A program made the position numbers and the translations under genes. A model generated the notes under the pieces. It made no database searches, was not told the DNA's origin, and saw only the letters and a list, made by a program, of their open reading frames with translations. From Heterostelium multicystogenum (Eukaryota; Evosea; Eumycetozoa; Acytosteliales; Acytosteliaceae), in contig RCNN01000073.1 in the NCBI GenBank assembly GCA_003667245.1, positions 62,001 to 126,000 on the forward strand: DNA of 64,000 nt. The letters run 5' to 3'. Positions 12,301-24,209 of the stretch are shown piece after piece (positions within the stretch are counted from its first letter, which is position 1; the number at the start of each line of letters is the position of its first letter).

Positions 12301-13843
12301 ATCCTTTTCGATAAGCTCCAGTCGTACTTGTGTCAATCGCATTGATTGAACCAAAGATCTCAAGACTGTGTCTTTATCAAGTATCAGCTCATGGGCATCG
12401 AGCTGGAAGATGTATGCATCAAAGTCCGAAATGATTCTGTGGCCTTGCATCTTGGCGCTGGCATAGGTCAACCTCAGAATCGAGTCGAGTGTTGAATTGG
12501 CCGAAGAAGGCACTTTGATTGAATGTCTGCACGGAAGCATTACGACCACAGATGTATCGAAATTAGTCTCCATATAGGGTATCTCGGCCTCCTCCGAACT
12601 GTCATCGTATTTGGATTCACAATGATCATAGTCCAACTTATTATAAATGAATGATTTGAGTACTTTTCTCTTGGTAATAGGCGAAGCAACTGTTTTTGGA
12701 ATATAGTTGTTCATTGACAGAGTTGAGGATGAAGGTGATGATGAAGGTGATGAAGCTGCCACGCCATTACTGACACTCTTTTTGCCACCGCTGTTGTTGT
12801 TGTTGTTTGTTGGTACCAGTTTTGGATTTACAGATTCGCTGTATCGATTGTTTCTAAAGAAAACAGATGATTTTTTTATCTACAGGTTTGGTTGAGGTCC
12901 AGATTGCGGACTTGGTTTGTTGTGCTCTTAGGTCTCTTTGTTCTTTCTGTTTATTTTGCTGTTCCGATAGTTGTTGTTGATTCAGCTCTGCTTTATTATT
13001 ATTATCATCATCATCACTTTTCTTTTCCACCACTGAGGTTATTGATGCGGAACCATTACTGTCATCTCCAACTGAAAAGTCAGGTGAAATCTCTTTTGTA
13101 TCATGGTTTGACTTTTGCTGTGTATTATCTTTTCCTTGAACAATGATCTTATTCTCAGATTCATCAATCTTTAGATGTTGTTCTATTTTTAATTCTTCCT
13201 CTTTATCTTCCTCTTTGGCATTTTGTTCAATAGTGATTGTATTTTGGATAGTGATAGTATTTACATGATTATTATTTACATTGAGTTTGTTGATATTACT
13301 GCTACTGGCTACTGATGATGACGATGACGACGATGATGATGATGATGATGTTTCAGATATCTGATTTGGGATAGTTAAATAAATAGAATTTGACAGTTGA
13401 TCTTTGGAAATTTTCTGATGAATATCAACCCATTGCTGGTAGTGTTTCGAATTTAAGTGTTGTGGTTGATTTTTATGTGTATCTAGGAATCGATCTAATT
13501 CCTCGACGGTTCCAATCAATTGATTCTATATAGATTTAAATAATAATAATAAATCAAGAGTTAATAATTACCAATGTGTCATATTTATATCTTTTATAAT
13601 TGGGTCCATGGATGAACTTACCTTTAGAATTGTAATTAAACCATTGATATCTTTGGACTGTTTACATTTTCCTTTTGATATGAATATTGTCATATAGCTC
13701 TTTTCTTCATCTTCGCCATGTATTGAAGAGGTAGTTGTTGTTGGTGTTGATGGCGAATGGCTGTTATTTGTATGAAGAAGATTGAGAGCAATCAAGGAGT
13801 TATCTTGATCATAGTCAATATCAATTACATCCAATGAGCTCAT
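9308..13843 (-). CDS. Class I phosphatidylinositol 3-kinase catalytic subunit
   Basis: Six exons (13843-13622, 13525-12884, 12853-10396, 10344-10044, 9981-9574, 9505-9308) give about 1,408 aa. The order is: a low-complexity N-terminus rich in Ser, Asn and Gln; an adaptor-binding-like segment (VVVMLPCRHSIKV); a Ras-binding domain (FFIIKVHLPNQTKTLRC); a C2 domain (FKVRILHAHDIDP to AFEFHDYVSP); a helical PIK domain (LELLDPKFADCVEIREYV); and the kinase domain with MIVKTGDDLRQD, catalytic GIGDRHNDNIM and HIDFGHFLGN. All key catalytic residues are present, so it should phosphorylate PI(4,5)P2 downstream of Ras, as the dictyostelid PI3K1-3 do at the leading edge. Two single extra bases interrupt the frame (T3 runs at 10869-10871 and 12916-12918 on the plus strand). 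Which of the pikA/B/C paralogues it is cannot be told here. Confidence 0.93.
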
Positions 13844-14452
13844 ATCTATTTATTACTATTATTATTATTATTATTATTATTCATGGACTGATTTTATCTT
13901 ATCTTATCCTTTCTTTCTTTAATATTTAATTCTATTCTATTCTATTCTATAAGAACCGTTAATTATCTGAATTCGTATTACTTTAGAAACACAATTATAA
14001 TGGTAATCAGATAATAGTTTGTTATTTCAAAAACTTTAAGATAGTTGACTGTTTTATGGTGAGAAGGTAGTCCAGGCACTCATAGTGGTTGTGTAAAATC
14101 TAGATTATATATTGATAGATGAGAGTGTTTAGATGATTTTTTTTTGGATTATCAAGGTACACTGCGACGCAAATAAATAAATTCCGTCAAAATTTGCTTA
14201 AAAATCATAATTTGAAGGTTTTAAGTCATCATCATGCAAAGATAATCCACTAAATCAAATAAAAAGTTTTTCGAGCTCCAGATTTTATTTTTGTTTTACA
14301 GTTTTATTTATTTTGTTTGGTAATATGATGTCACTGGTGACCCATCTTTCAATGAGAAGGTCGTTACTTCAACCTCTTTGTTTTGATTTAAATAATAATA
14401 GGTAGGCTTGATCACCCTTGATCAAAATAAACTAGCTAGCTTATTTTACTAT
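13844..14452. other. Spacer with ATT-type trinucleotide run
   Basis: The 5' flank of PI3K and 3' flank of DPH6. A (TTA)n run occupies about 13852-13880. Two TTGATCA copies lie back to back at about 14408-14425. No gene is seen. Confidence 0.55.
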
Positions 14453-16914
14453 CTATTTATTGGATATCATTATTTCAGTATTTAAAATAATATTGTGAGG
14501 ATGCTCTTCAACATATAAACTATTAACCATGACAAAGCTTATTGGAATGGCTTGTCCAAGTGATTTCGATAATCTTTCTTTGATATCTATGTATGTTACA
14601 TAATGAAAAACATGTTAGTGTGAGATCAATTGAATGGGTGATGGTAGTTCAATGAGTTACCTTTTTGGATTACCAATAGGGAGCTGATGTGGTAAATCTT
14701 TAGATAGATGATGTTGGAAGGCTTCATCTTGTTGGTTGTGGAAATTAATACATCAGATAGAGATGTGCTGTAGTATTCAGCGAGGAATTGGGGTGTAAGC
14801 AAGTTATCTTGAATGATTGAGGTCGTCTAGTGAGAGAAAGAAGTTTAATATTGTCGAATGTCCAATGCTTGTTGTAACCAATGAGTTATATCCTGTAAAT
14901 ATTCCTTTTTGTGTGTCGTGGAAGCACTTGTCGGTTACAAAGTGATTGAGCTTGTCCATTTGTTGTTCTTCTTCGTCGATTGGTCGTGCTTCGTTGAGTA
15001 GCAACAGCTCAACTTGTGCATCTTTTGGCATTGCTTCTGCTTCGACAGTGAGGAGCAGGGGCATAACTTTGTTCGCCTTGAATATATTCTTTAGGTAATA
15101 GGTGACGAGATTTGCATATTTAATCTCCTTCAAGAACACTGTTACCTGAAGAGTGAAATACAAAGATGATGGAAGAGAGTCGAATACACGATGCAGATTA
15201 ACTAAGATTTGTTGAAGCTCTGGCTCGATTCCGCCTGGAACCAATGCCAGTGTTGCTGGTACCATACCAATTTGTCCAGCCATGAATACGAGACCATTTA
15301 CAAATGTGGCTTGTGAGTAGGGACCAATACATGCAGGTGCCCAATTTGAAATGGATTGTACATGCAAATTCTTCTTTGGGCGACGACATCCAATAATATC
15401 AAACATGACAGTGTGTCCCTGAGGCAATGTAGTTTGGAGACATGCACGTGCAGCAGGATTCTCTTTGAAATACTTGTAGTACACCTTATTGATATTTCCA
15501 AACTGGTTTGCAAGATCACTGACATGCAAATTAACATAGAGTAAATTTTCCATATCCAAGTTATGTTCTTTCAACAGTTGAGTTAACTGGCTGAGCATTT
15601 TATCCAAGCATTCCGAAGAAGAAGATGATGATGATGAGCCAATTGGCAGAGAGTATGATGGTATTACAAAGAATCCACTATCTTTTGATTCAATAAGCTG
15701 AAGAGTACTGTAGACACTATCACCAAACGATTCATTTGGTTCCTGTTGTTGTAATTTACAAATGGGATTTGGAGTGTATGGTAAAATATCCTTGGTGGCC
15801 TGGACATTGATATGTCCAAATGTATTTTCCCATCTGTTGGAAAGAGATTCAGATTCATCATTTAATGGTAGTAAGTATTGCTTCTGCTCTTCCAGTTCAT
15901 CGGATGACTTTTCCACCAATGTGAACTTGACAACTGAAATGAATGCAACTTGGGCAAATGCATCATCAGCATGTATTTTCATATTAGTTTCATCTCTATT
16001 CATCAAATGACTAGTAGTTAGAGCTATGCACATTAGGAATCTCATTCATATCAAACCAACTTACAATTGGATACTCTTTTTAAAAAGTGGACAGTCCAAT
16101 ACTAATGATTCATATTCTCCACCCTCACCACAGATGTTAACTCCATACATTTGATTTAGTTTTCTCAACGTTGTATACATCTGCTCAATGGTCTTTAGTA
16201 AATGTTTCTTTGGCTCCAAACCCATTGATGCTACCTTAATGAGAATTGCACCCATTTTGCTCTTTATCATGTCACCAAGCAACTCATCTTGGTCTCGCTT
16301 CCAGAGGTAACAATAGCTTGTTAAACCAATCTCGATGACCTGCACAGCCATGTAGAACGGATCAATCATTTCGTTAGACATCAACACTTAGCAATAGCAG
16401 TAAGTATATCTATTTAACTTACACATTTTCAACTCTAATTCTCTGATAGGTCGATAGAATAGCACCACTTGCAACACCTTGTACATCAGGATACTTGTTC
16501 CTTTACATCAGAGAGCAATTGGAAGAGATCTTCGACTTCATCATTGTCTGTAATACGGTATATCTCATCCTGTGACTTTGGCTTACCGTCAATGGTTCTT
16601 TGGATTAAAGGTAGTTCCATTGCATCTGCAATAGCCTGTATGACATTGTACCCAACTGTTTGATACATATAGCTATCTATTTCCTCTACAAATATATCAA
16701 CATTAGGAATTGCCATTATATATATATAGATTAGACAGTAACCACTCGCTTTAACGCAACGCCAATGGCTTAACTGACCTATAGTATACATACCATGGTC
16801 TGAAACAGGAGGTACTAGATGTGCTAAAGCTATGATAGTATGACCATTTCTAACACATTCAATAAGGTTATAAATAGAATCTTTACCACCGCTTATTAAA
16901 CCTACTAACTTCAT
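14453..16914 (-). CDS. dph6: Diphthine-ammonia ligase DPH6 fused to two RidA-like domains
   Basis: Six exons (16914-16794, 16685-16425, 16339-16065, 16010-14879, 14826-14661, 14586-14453) give about 695 aa. The N-terminal PP-loop ATPase begins MKLVGLISGGKDS (the SGGKDS loop binds ATP) and carries DSYMYQTVG, YLWKRDQDELL and ICGEGGEYESLVLDCPLF, typical of DPH6/ATPBD4, which amidates diphthine on elongation factor 2. The C-terminal half holds two RidA/YjgF-type domains (ENLLYVNLHVSDL; NGLVFMAGQIGMVP), as in yeast Dph6. The start is the ATG directly before the PP-loop. One extra base at 16495-16496 breaks the frame between KEQ and YPDVQGVASGA. The intron between exons 4 and 5 is only 52 nt with a weak GTTACA donor, but it restores phase exactly. 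Confidence 0.92.
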
Positions 16915-17457
16915 TGTTGTATTGATATGAATAAAACTAAATTCGCTCAAGATGTGTGATCTTAATTAAAAATTAATGAAAAACCGAGTGTTGCTTATTT
17001 ATCTTCATCATCGGATTTGCAAATTCAAAGTAGTTTTAAAATTAATTTTATTTTATTTTAATTGAAAGAGTCGGGATTTAAAAGAAGATTGGTTTGTGAT
17101 CTTCTTTTAAACAAAGCATGAATAATTGAATGAATGAACCAATAATTATATTAAAGTACTAAGGTAATAATAATCTTAATTATTGTAATAATATAAAGCT
17201 TCTTAAAATTAAGGGTTGGTTGTTTGTACAGGTTCGAGATGTTTGTGAGGTGATGAGAATATATAATATAAAAGATATTATGTTATAAAGTTAAATACCT
17301 TTGATTTGTTATAATGGTTATTATGAAATAGTGTCGTCAAGATATTTGTATATTTAAATATGAATATAATGTAATCTTTGTTTGTATATAATATATATGT
17401 TGAATAATATCATAATGTAAAGTCGCTATACAAATTATATTATATATAAATGATTGT
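16915..17457. other. AT-rich spacer
   Basis: The 5' flank of DPH6 and 3' flank of the PQ-loop gene. It has AT-rich runs and ATATAT-type strings near 17385-17450. I see no gene or RNA signature. Confidence 0.5.
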
Positions 17458-18591
17458 TTAAGATGATCCATAGGAAGCTTGTGACTTCTTTAATAAAGGC
17501 TGAGAATCCTCGTGTGCTGCAATATAGTTGGTGAATGAAGCATTTGAAGCATTTGGATCCTCGTCCAAAATATCGTTGGGTTCGTTGACCACTGAAAGAT
17601 TTTGCTTATCTCTGTTCTTGTGATTGTAATAGATCAACATAAACAAAAGAATGAAAATCTGTAATGCTGCACTGACATATGATAACCAAGTTGATACACT
17701 CTCCTGTGAAACAAACACTAAGAAATAAATAGTAATCACTGTACCGGGACCTTGAATCCATAACATTGTAATCGATAATGTACCTCCAGACTAAATAGAT
17801 AGAGAGGCGTATTAGAAAAAATTTCCCAGATAGATTGAAGCATTTTTAACTTACTTTTGAACGCCAGGTCTTATATATTTGTGGTGACCCATTGAATGAA
17901 TGTGACAATTGTGGAGACAATACCCATTGTGTAACCGAAAATATAAGATGGATGTTTACATGGTCCATATTGAGAAATCAATCCTGCCATTGTTGCAGGA
18001 ATCACCATCAAAAACAATACCAATAATGCAAAAAATATTTTTACCAAATCTGTACTCTCTTCGTGCCCAAACGATATCTCCACCTGTCATATTGATTCTC
18101 TTTAAATCATTGGAGTGAAAATTATATACAAAATATAGCTGTGAGGAGTTTCAAGAGATGTAAGTAATTATGAACAGCGCTGCTGTCTTAACAATACATA
18201 CATTGGAAAAGTAAACATCCAAAGAGCAACAAGTTGAATAAGTGCCAACATCGATGGTGCACATTTCATAAAACCTAGCTTTGAGCACGCCTCTATTTGA
18301 GGATATTTAAGCATAACTACAATGGAAATTCACTGTTAGGAATTGAGAAAACTAGGTTCTTAACATCACTTACAAGCATTAACGCAAGCAGAGAACTGAT
18401 TGACATTTCCCAAGAATAACCAGAGATAGCTTAGACCTGAGGCTGATCTTGACTTTAATATTTTATAGTGCTGTGGTAGTGTTGAAACGACACCACCGAG
18501 AAACCAAACCTACTCCGAGTGCTATACTCAAGCCACTCATATGCACCAATATATCATTGTATTCCGTTTGAAGATTCTGGTGAAGTTCCAT
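17458..18591 (-). CDS. PQ-loop repeat seven-helix membrane protein
   Basis: Four exons (18591-18374, 18316-18202, 18097-17855, 17790-17458) encode about 301 aa. Two PQ-loop motifs are visible: STLPQHYKILKSRSASGLS in exon 1 and QWSPQIYKTWRSK at the end of exon 3. Further hallmarks are WLFLGNVNQFSACVNA and about seven hydrophobic helices. The family (cystinosin, PQLC/SLC66) moves amino acids or other solutes across lysosomal or related membranes. The C-terminal tail EDSQPLLKKS has an acidic dileucine-like sorting signal. Three extra bases break the frame (runs at 18506-18508, 18030-18035 and 17888-17890); the last one hides the second PQ loop. With them removed the phases close exactly. The start is the upstream ATG at 18591 (MELHQNLQTE). 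Confidence 0.85.
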
Positions 18592-20167
18592 TCACACAAA
18601 ATCCAAATGATGACATTTACTACTAATTTAACTGAATATGTCAATCTTTCTTTTTTTTATATGTACTATTATTATTATATATATCTTTTTAGATTATATT
18701 ATTTGATTGATTTAATTCGGACAAATACTAATAAATAATAAAGGATATTAAATAAATACTAATAATTATGGTGATATCGTTGAATGAAATGGATGGAGTA
18801 TAATATAACAACTCAGTCACACACGGGTGTAGTCCACTGTATTACCTCCTTGTTCCTATTCTATTTATATTTGAATTCAATTTGGTTTATTATTTATTTA
18901 TTTTTATTAGTATTATTATTAGCATTATTATTATTAGTATTATTATTATTTTTATTATTATTATTATTTGTATTAATATTATTTTGAATTTAATTTAATT
19001 ACTATTTATTTAATGTTATGTAAAGTCGAAAGTCAACGAAACAAAATATATACTACACAGTTCACTACCTGCAAGTTATATACGTATATAATTATGTATT
19101 TATTTATACTATTCGTATGTGTATATAAGGTGAGTGAGTGAGTTGTTGTTGACTTTGAACTTTGCTTACTTGTTTATCATTGAGTAATTATTTATTTTCA
19201 TTAATTTATTTATTTATTTATTAAATTGATGTGTGTTGGTGTTGTGCTGTGTTGGTGTTGTTTATATTAAACAATTACAACAATCAAACTCACACACACA
19301 TACCACACACACTACCTGCTACCTACTACTTGCTACACCTTTTAAATACTACTAATAATAAAACTAATGAAATCATTAATTAAAAATGGAGAATATTACC
19401 TAAATCTAATCGATTGTAATCCTTTCACCTGATCTCAGATTTGTTTTGTTCTCGTATTTTATGTTTATTACTGGTATATAATTAATTATACAATATTTAT
19501 TGGTAGTATCTGTTTATTTTAGATCTATGGATCCTTTAAATACGAAATTTAAAAACGATCTTATCTTATTGTAGTAGGTCTGTATTGTTGTGTTGTTGCA
19601 CCAATGTATATTATTAACAGAGAATTGAAATTAAGATTAAGTTATACTTTATATGAGGTAGTGTCTTTGACGATAATCATACTAATTTCACCTGGTGGTT
19701 ATGATATTATTTGGATTTTTAATAATATTTATAATCAAAAATCAAAAAAGTCAAGGATCAGTGATGTCTTTTTTTTTTTGACGCTGACTTACATCATCAG
19801 CCCATTGTTTTTTGTTGTTTTAATCAAATTTCCAATTTTTAGTATTTGTTTTATTTTGAAAATGAAAGAGGTTTGAGAGGAATAAAGATGGGCTTGCTTG
19901 GAATTCCCATCCACCATATCGAGAAGCTCTTTCGATCCGATGTGACAAACAAATTACTAAACTGCTATAACGATTCCTTCTTGATGAGTCACCTAAATGT
20001 TTCATTAGTCTAACCAACATTGTTGCAATTTGGGATTTGTCATTTAATAAATTATTGTTGTTGTTTTGATCAAAATATCTGGTAGTTTTGACATTTTTTT
20101 GATTTTACACTTTTTATAAAACATCGGTATCTAAACTCATAGTATAACCCAAAGAAATCGGATTCTG
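18592..20167. other. AT-rich divergent promoter region
   Basis: This 1.6-kb region separates the divergent PQ-loop and HEMK1 genes. It has a long ATT-type trinucleotide tract (about 18900-18985), a CA-rich patch (about 19290-19340) and a 12-bp palindrome TTTTGATCAAAA at 20064-20075, about 90 bases before the HEMK1 start. The open frames here are low-complexity Leu/Phe/Ile translations and I do not call them. Confidence 0.55.
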
Positions 20168-21564
20168 ATGATTGGCGTTCAATCGACAATGTTTAGTAAC
20201 TTTCCAGTCTCATCCAAAATCACCAATATCTCTCTTTTGTTGGCGAGACAAGCTTTCCAAAGAAATAGAAGATTATTGTTTCAGAGTGAACATCATCAAC
20301 ATCTACTTAAGCCAGTGCTCTTGAAGAATTGTTATAGTACATTTACAAGTAGTAGTGGAGATGGAGTTAAAAGAAATACCAATACTGAATATAGTAGCAA
20401 GAATGTAGTCGGTAGCGACAATAATTCGTCATCGTTGTTTTCCAAATCATCATCATGGCTGGATGATGTTGCTTCCGCTTCTGCTCCTCGGAGTAATAAC
20501 GCTAAACTATTGTTAGAGAGTGCAAGAAAGTATCTAAAGACATCGGGCAATGATAATATCAAAGAGAGTGCTTTGTTAGATACCAGAATTCTCATTGAAC
20601 ATGTATTGCAACTCAAGCCAAATGCCCGTATTCCTCCTTCTCTCAACTTAAATGATGAACAAAGAGAGCAATTTATCAAGTAATTATCATTAGCAGCTCA
20701 ATGTTTGATCATTTGGAGTGATGTGACTGATTAAATCTTTCTCTGATGTAGGCTGGTCGATAGAAGATTCAAGAATGAACCCATTGCATATATAGTCGGA
20801 CATAAATACTTTTGGAAACATCAATTCAAGTGTAATAGCTCTACTCTGATTCCAAGAGCAGATAGCGAAACACTTATCGATGAAATAACGCTGCTGCGCG
20901 ACAATGAAAACTTTCAACCTAAGAGGATAATGGATTTGGGCACAGGAACAGGATGTCTGCTTCTGACACTGCTCGAAGAATTCCCAGAAGCAACAGGCAC
21001 TGGTGTAGATAAGTCAGCCGATGCTTTGGAAGTAGCTTCAAGTAATGCAATCTTTATAGACCAACAGAATAGCAGCAATATTAATCATATCACAAGTAGA
21101 GTTGAGTTCGTCCAATCAAACTGGTTATCATCTCCGCATTTTAACAATCAGAAATATCAATTGATCATATCGAATCCACCATATATTTCAAACAGTGATT
21201 ACATTGATCTTAATCCAACCGTTAAATTGTAGGTGTACCAAAGAATACACAAATCAGATTACCTGATAACAAAACGATAGGTATACTTACACTAATTCTG
21301 TCAATTCTAATATGTAGATATGAACCGATGACAGCATTGGTTGCAGAGGATAATGGATTGAAAGATTATGATACAATTGCAAAATCAATTGTCGAGAAAG
21401 ACATACTCGACCGAAGCAATGGTCTAGTTGTCTTTGAAATTGGTATCAATCAGGAGAATGACATCGTAAAGATAATGAAGAAATATGGATTCGAATTGAA
21501 ATCCCAAAGAAAGGATTTAGGTGGAATAGTCAGGTGTCTTGTATTTAAATATAATAGTATTTAA
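20168..21564 (+). CDS. hemk1: HEMK1/PrmC-type release-factor glutamine methyltransferase
   Basis: Three exons (20168-20679, 20752-21228, 21318-21564) with clean GT-AG introns and exact phases give 411 aa without any frame break. The first about 110 residues are Ser/Arg-rich and variable, consistent with a mitochondrial targeting region. Next come a PrmC-like N-terminal helical domain (LLDTRILIEHVL), IPRADSETLIDEI, the SAM-binding motif DLGTGTGCLLLTLL and the catalytic motif ISNPPYIS, followed by EPMTALVAEDNGL. This enzyme methylates the GGQ glutamine of peptide-chain release factors; the presequence points to the mitochondrial one. It converges with the RPC5 gene, whose 3' end lies only 52 bases away. 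Confidence 0.93.
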
Positions 21565-21616
21565 TAATATTATATAATGTATTATTATCAATCATCAATA
21601 TTGCTTGCTAGATATC

Positions 21617-23939
21617 TTATTTTCCGGATTTGAACACCCAGGCAGGTCCTTTTTGATAGGCAAACTCGTTCATGATCACTGATTTCATTCCAGCTGGTAT
21701 ATCCTCACCCAAGATCTTTAGACATGCATCTGAAATATCTGATTTTTTGAGAATCAGTTTTCTTTTTAAATAGATCGGTAACAACTTTACGATACTAGTG
21801 TTGCAATGGTATTAGTATCAATAATTCAATTTATGGCAATGTTGTTTAGTTACTTACTTTGTCCATGGTTGGATTGCCAGAGGATTTTAAGAAATAGGCA
21901 TGGTGTGCTGTGTCACCTACCAACTTCAATGTGTTCATGACTAGATTGTCGTCTGTAAGTCCTTTTAATAAATTATTTTCCATTTCTAAGATAATGAAAG
22001 AAAGCAGCTGGTTAGTAAGTTGCTGTGGAGATTGGTGGTGTTGTTATAACCTACGATTGTATGATTGCTGTGAAATGCTCTGTTTAATGAATTGAATTGA
22101 ACAAACACCATGGTGTTTCAATAGATTGATAATAAAGAATAGTAATTGTTGATCGATAGTTGTTCCCACTGTGAAATCCTCTGGAATGACTGGCGCAGGT
22201 TGGATGGGTGTTTCTCCTTGCTTGTTGCTTCCGGCAACTGTCTTTGATGGCTGTCCAAGTTGTTCTTTGTTCATACCTCTTGAAATGATGTCGTACAATG
22301 GATCCAGTGTTGGATCTGATAGATTCTTCAATGATTGTAATACACTGTAACAAGTAGAGAGTATTGGATTAGCAAAGCTAGTTAAATGAATGTATGGATC
22401 TGTGCCAACATACCTTGCATTTAGATCTCTCAATATTTGAGTTTGTTTTTCGACTACCGATGGATATCTCGACATGAATTCTTCATCTTCGTGTTGTTTG
22501 AGGTACCATCTTCTGGCGACCAAATTAACATTTGATATCTTTGCCAGCATGTCTCTTGCTGCATCAGAACTAAGCAATGCTTTCTCTGCAAACTCTTTTC
22601 TACACACTGAATCCTCTTCCAAAAACAACTGTATTAAATAATCTCTAGCTATAATATGATTTGGCTCCTTGCAGACTAAATCACTGTACGTTGAGCTATT
22701 AGTACTCTGTTTGCAGTGCTCAGGTCGGGTTGTCCGATAGTTACCTTTTAATAATCCATCTTCCTTTGAGCAGATGTGCAATATTTTCAAGCTCTGTAAT
22801 AATGTCAAACTCCGATACGGTTTGGTCTCCAAGCAGTTGTACGATCTTTGAAAATGGAAGAATGTTTCCATTCAGTAGAATCTGTTTGACTTGTTTCTCC
22901 CATGGCATCTGGTGAATGGCTTCTAGTGAAACTGTCTCTTGAATATGGGATGCCTTTGGTACCCATTCCTCGGGTATCCTTGGACACATCACATCCAAGT
23001 ACTGTGTTGGATTCAAATCAAAGTGGATATCCTCCTTGTATTCGCAATTAAATTATTAAATTGGTCGTCAAGATTAGGATCCAATCTGTCGTCTACCAAT
23101 GTTAGTTTTATCCACTTCTCCTCGTCTTCCATCTTCTTGATTGCATTTAAAGGTTGATTTGCAGCAACTTGTTTAGCATTTGGCTTTCTATAGGACTGTT
23201 TAGATTGAGTATAAATAGACATTAGCAAAGTATTATTAGCCAAAGGATATGAATATAATTACCATTTGTTGAGGTTTCTCTTCATCATCTTCATCTAGTT
23301 CACCATTCTCCAAAGCATCTCTCTTCTTTTCTTTCTTTTCCTCTTCATATTTCTGGTCAACGACATCGAAATGTGGTCGTAGCTGTATAATCGATTGTAA
23401 AGGTGTTAAATGAAACTCATCTATGTGATGTTCGTCATATAAGAATTCGTTAGATTTGATCGTTTGCTACGTTGTTGTTCAGCCATGAAGTATACTCTAC
23501 CATTTCTAAGTACTCCAACTGCGTAGTTGGTTCTGTGTGATACGGTGGTCGATGATAATGTATTCATCTGAGTCTTGATATCTGATTGATCGTTGTAGTT
23601 CTCTGAATCAATGTCAATCGAGAGATCCATTTCTACCTTTTGTTGTTTTGGTTTGATACGCAACTCCTCGAGTCTGTTCATATCATAGGGTCTCCACGGT
23701 TGTCTCAATGGATATTGAAAGAGAAAAAGGTTGTCCGCGAGTGTCTGTGAGAGGAAGACAGGCACCTCTGTCACCAGTTCATCGTCGTCGTCTTCAGTGC
23801 CATTGATAGAGGGAGTAGTTGACATTGGAGTTGGAGTGCCATCGGTGTTTGGTGAGACGTTTTCGTTGCCAGCAGTACTGTTGTCCTTGTTTTTTTCTAC
23901 GTTATTTGCAGGAGCATCTTCCATTGTAACATCACCCAT
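21617..23939 (-). CDS. polr3e: RNA polymerase III subunit RPC5 (POLR3E)
   Basis: Six exons (23939-23263, 23195-22745, 22683-22414, 22344-22055, 21985-21858, 21784-21617) give about 661 aa. The family is recognised from VFLSQTLADNLFLFQYPLR, RPYDMNRLEELRIKP, DEFHLTPLQSIIQLRPHF and LLKGRWIIKSDLVC. RPC5 forms the TFIIF-like RPC4/RPC5 module that helps Pol III initiate and terminate on tRNA and 5S genes. The N-terminus carries an acidic, Asn/Thr-rich tail. Two single-base losses break the frame (near 23455-23457 and 23046-23047). The last exon uses an AAAG acceptor to join in phase, and the C-terminal segment (KKSDISDACLKILGEDIP) resembles a winged-helix end. Confidence 0.88.
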
Positions 23940-24209
23940 CTTTCTTTTATACAGTTGAGCTTAGCCAGCAATTACTTAAGCTAATCTTTGTTTTATATCT
24001 ATGTGATAAGATCTGAGAAAAACGATCAAATTAATTAAACTTCAATGAAATTTAAAGTCGTTAAAAAAATTCAAATTTTCGAATTTCCCCGCATCCGTAA
24101 CTTTTTTGTTGATTTTATACAATTTAAATTACTAGATGATGAAAGATATGTAGGAATGTTTAAAAGTTCGGTAATCTAAATTAGATAATTAACTTCACAA
24201 TGTTTATTA

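Noticed and set aside
18541..19876. Phe/Leu/Tyr-rich open frames upstream of HEMK1
   Set aside because: They translate ATT/TTA repeats; no conserved feature.
21630..21660. Another B-box-like string (minus strand reads GTTCAAATCC)
   Set aside because: It lies inside the last RPC5 exon and encodes VFKSG; no cloverleaf forms.
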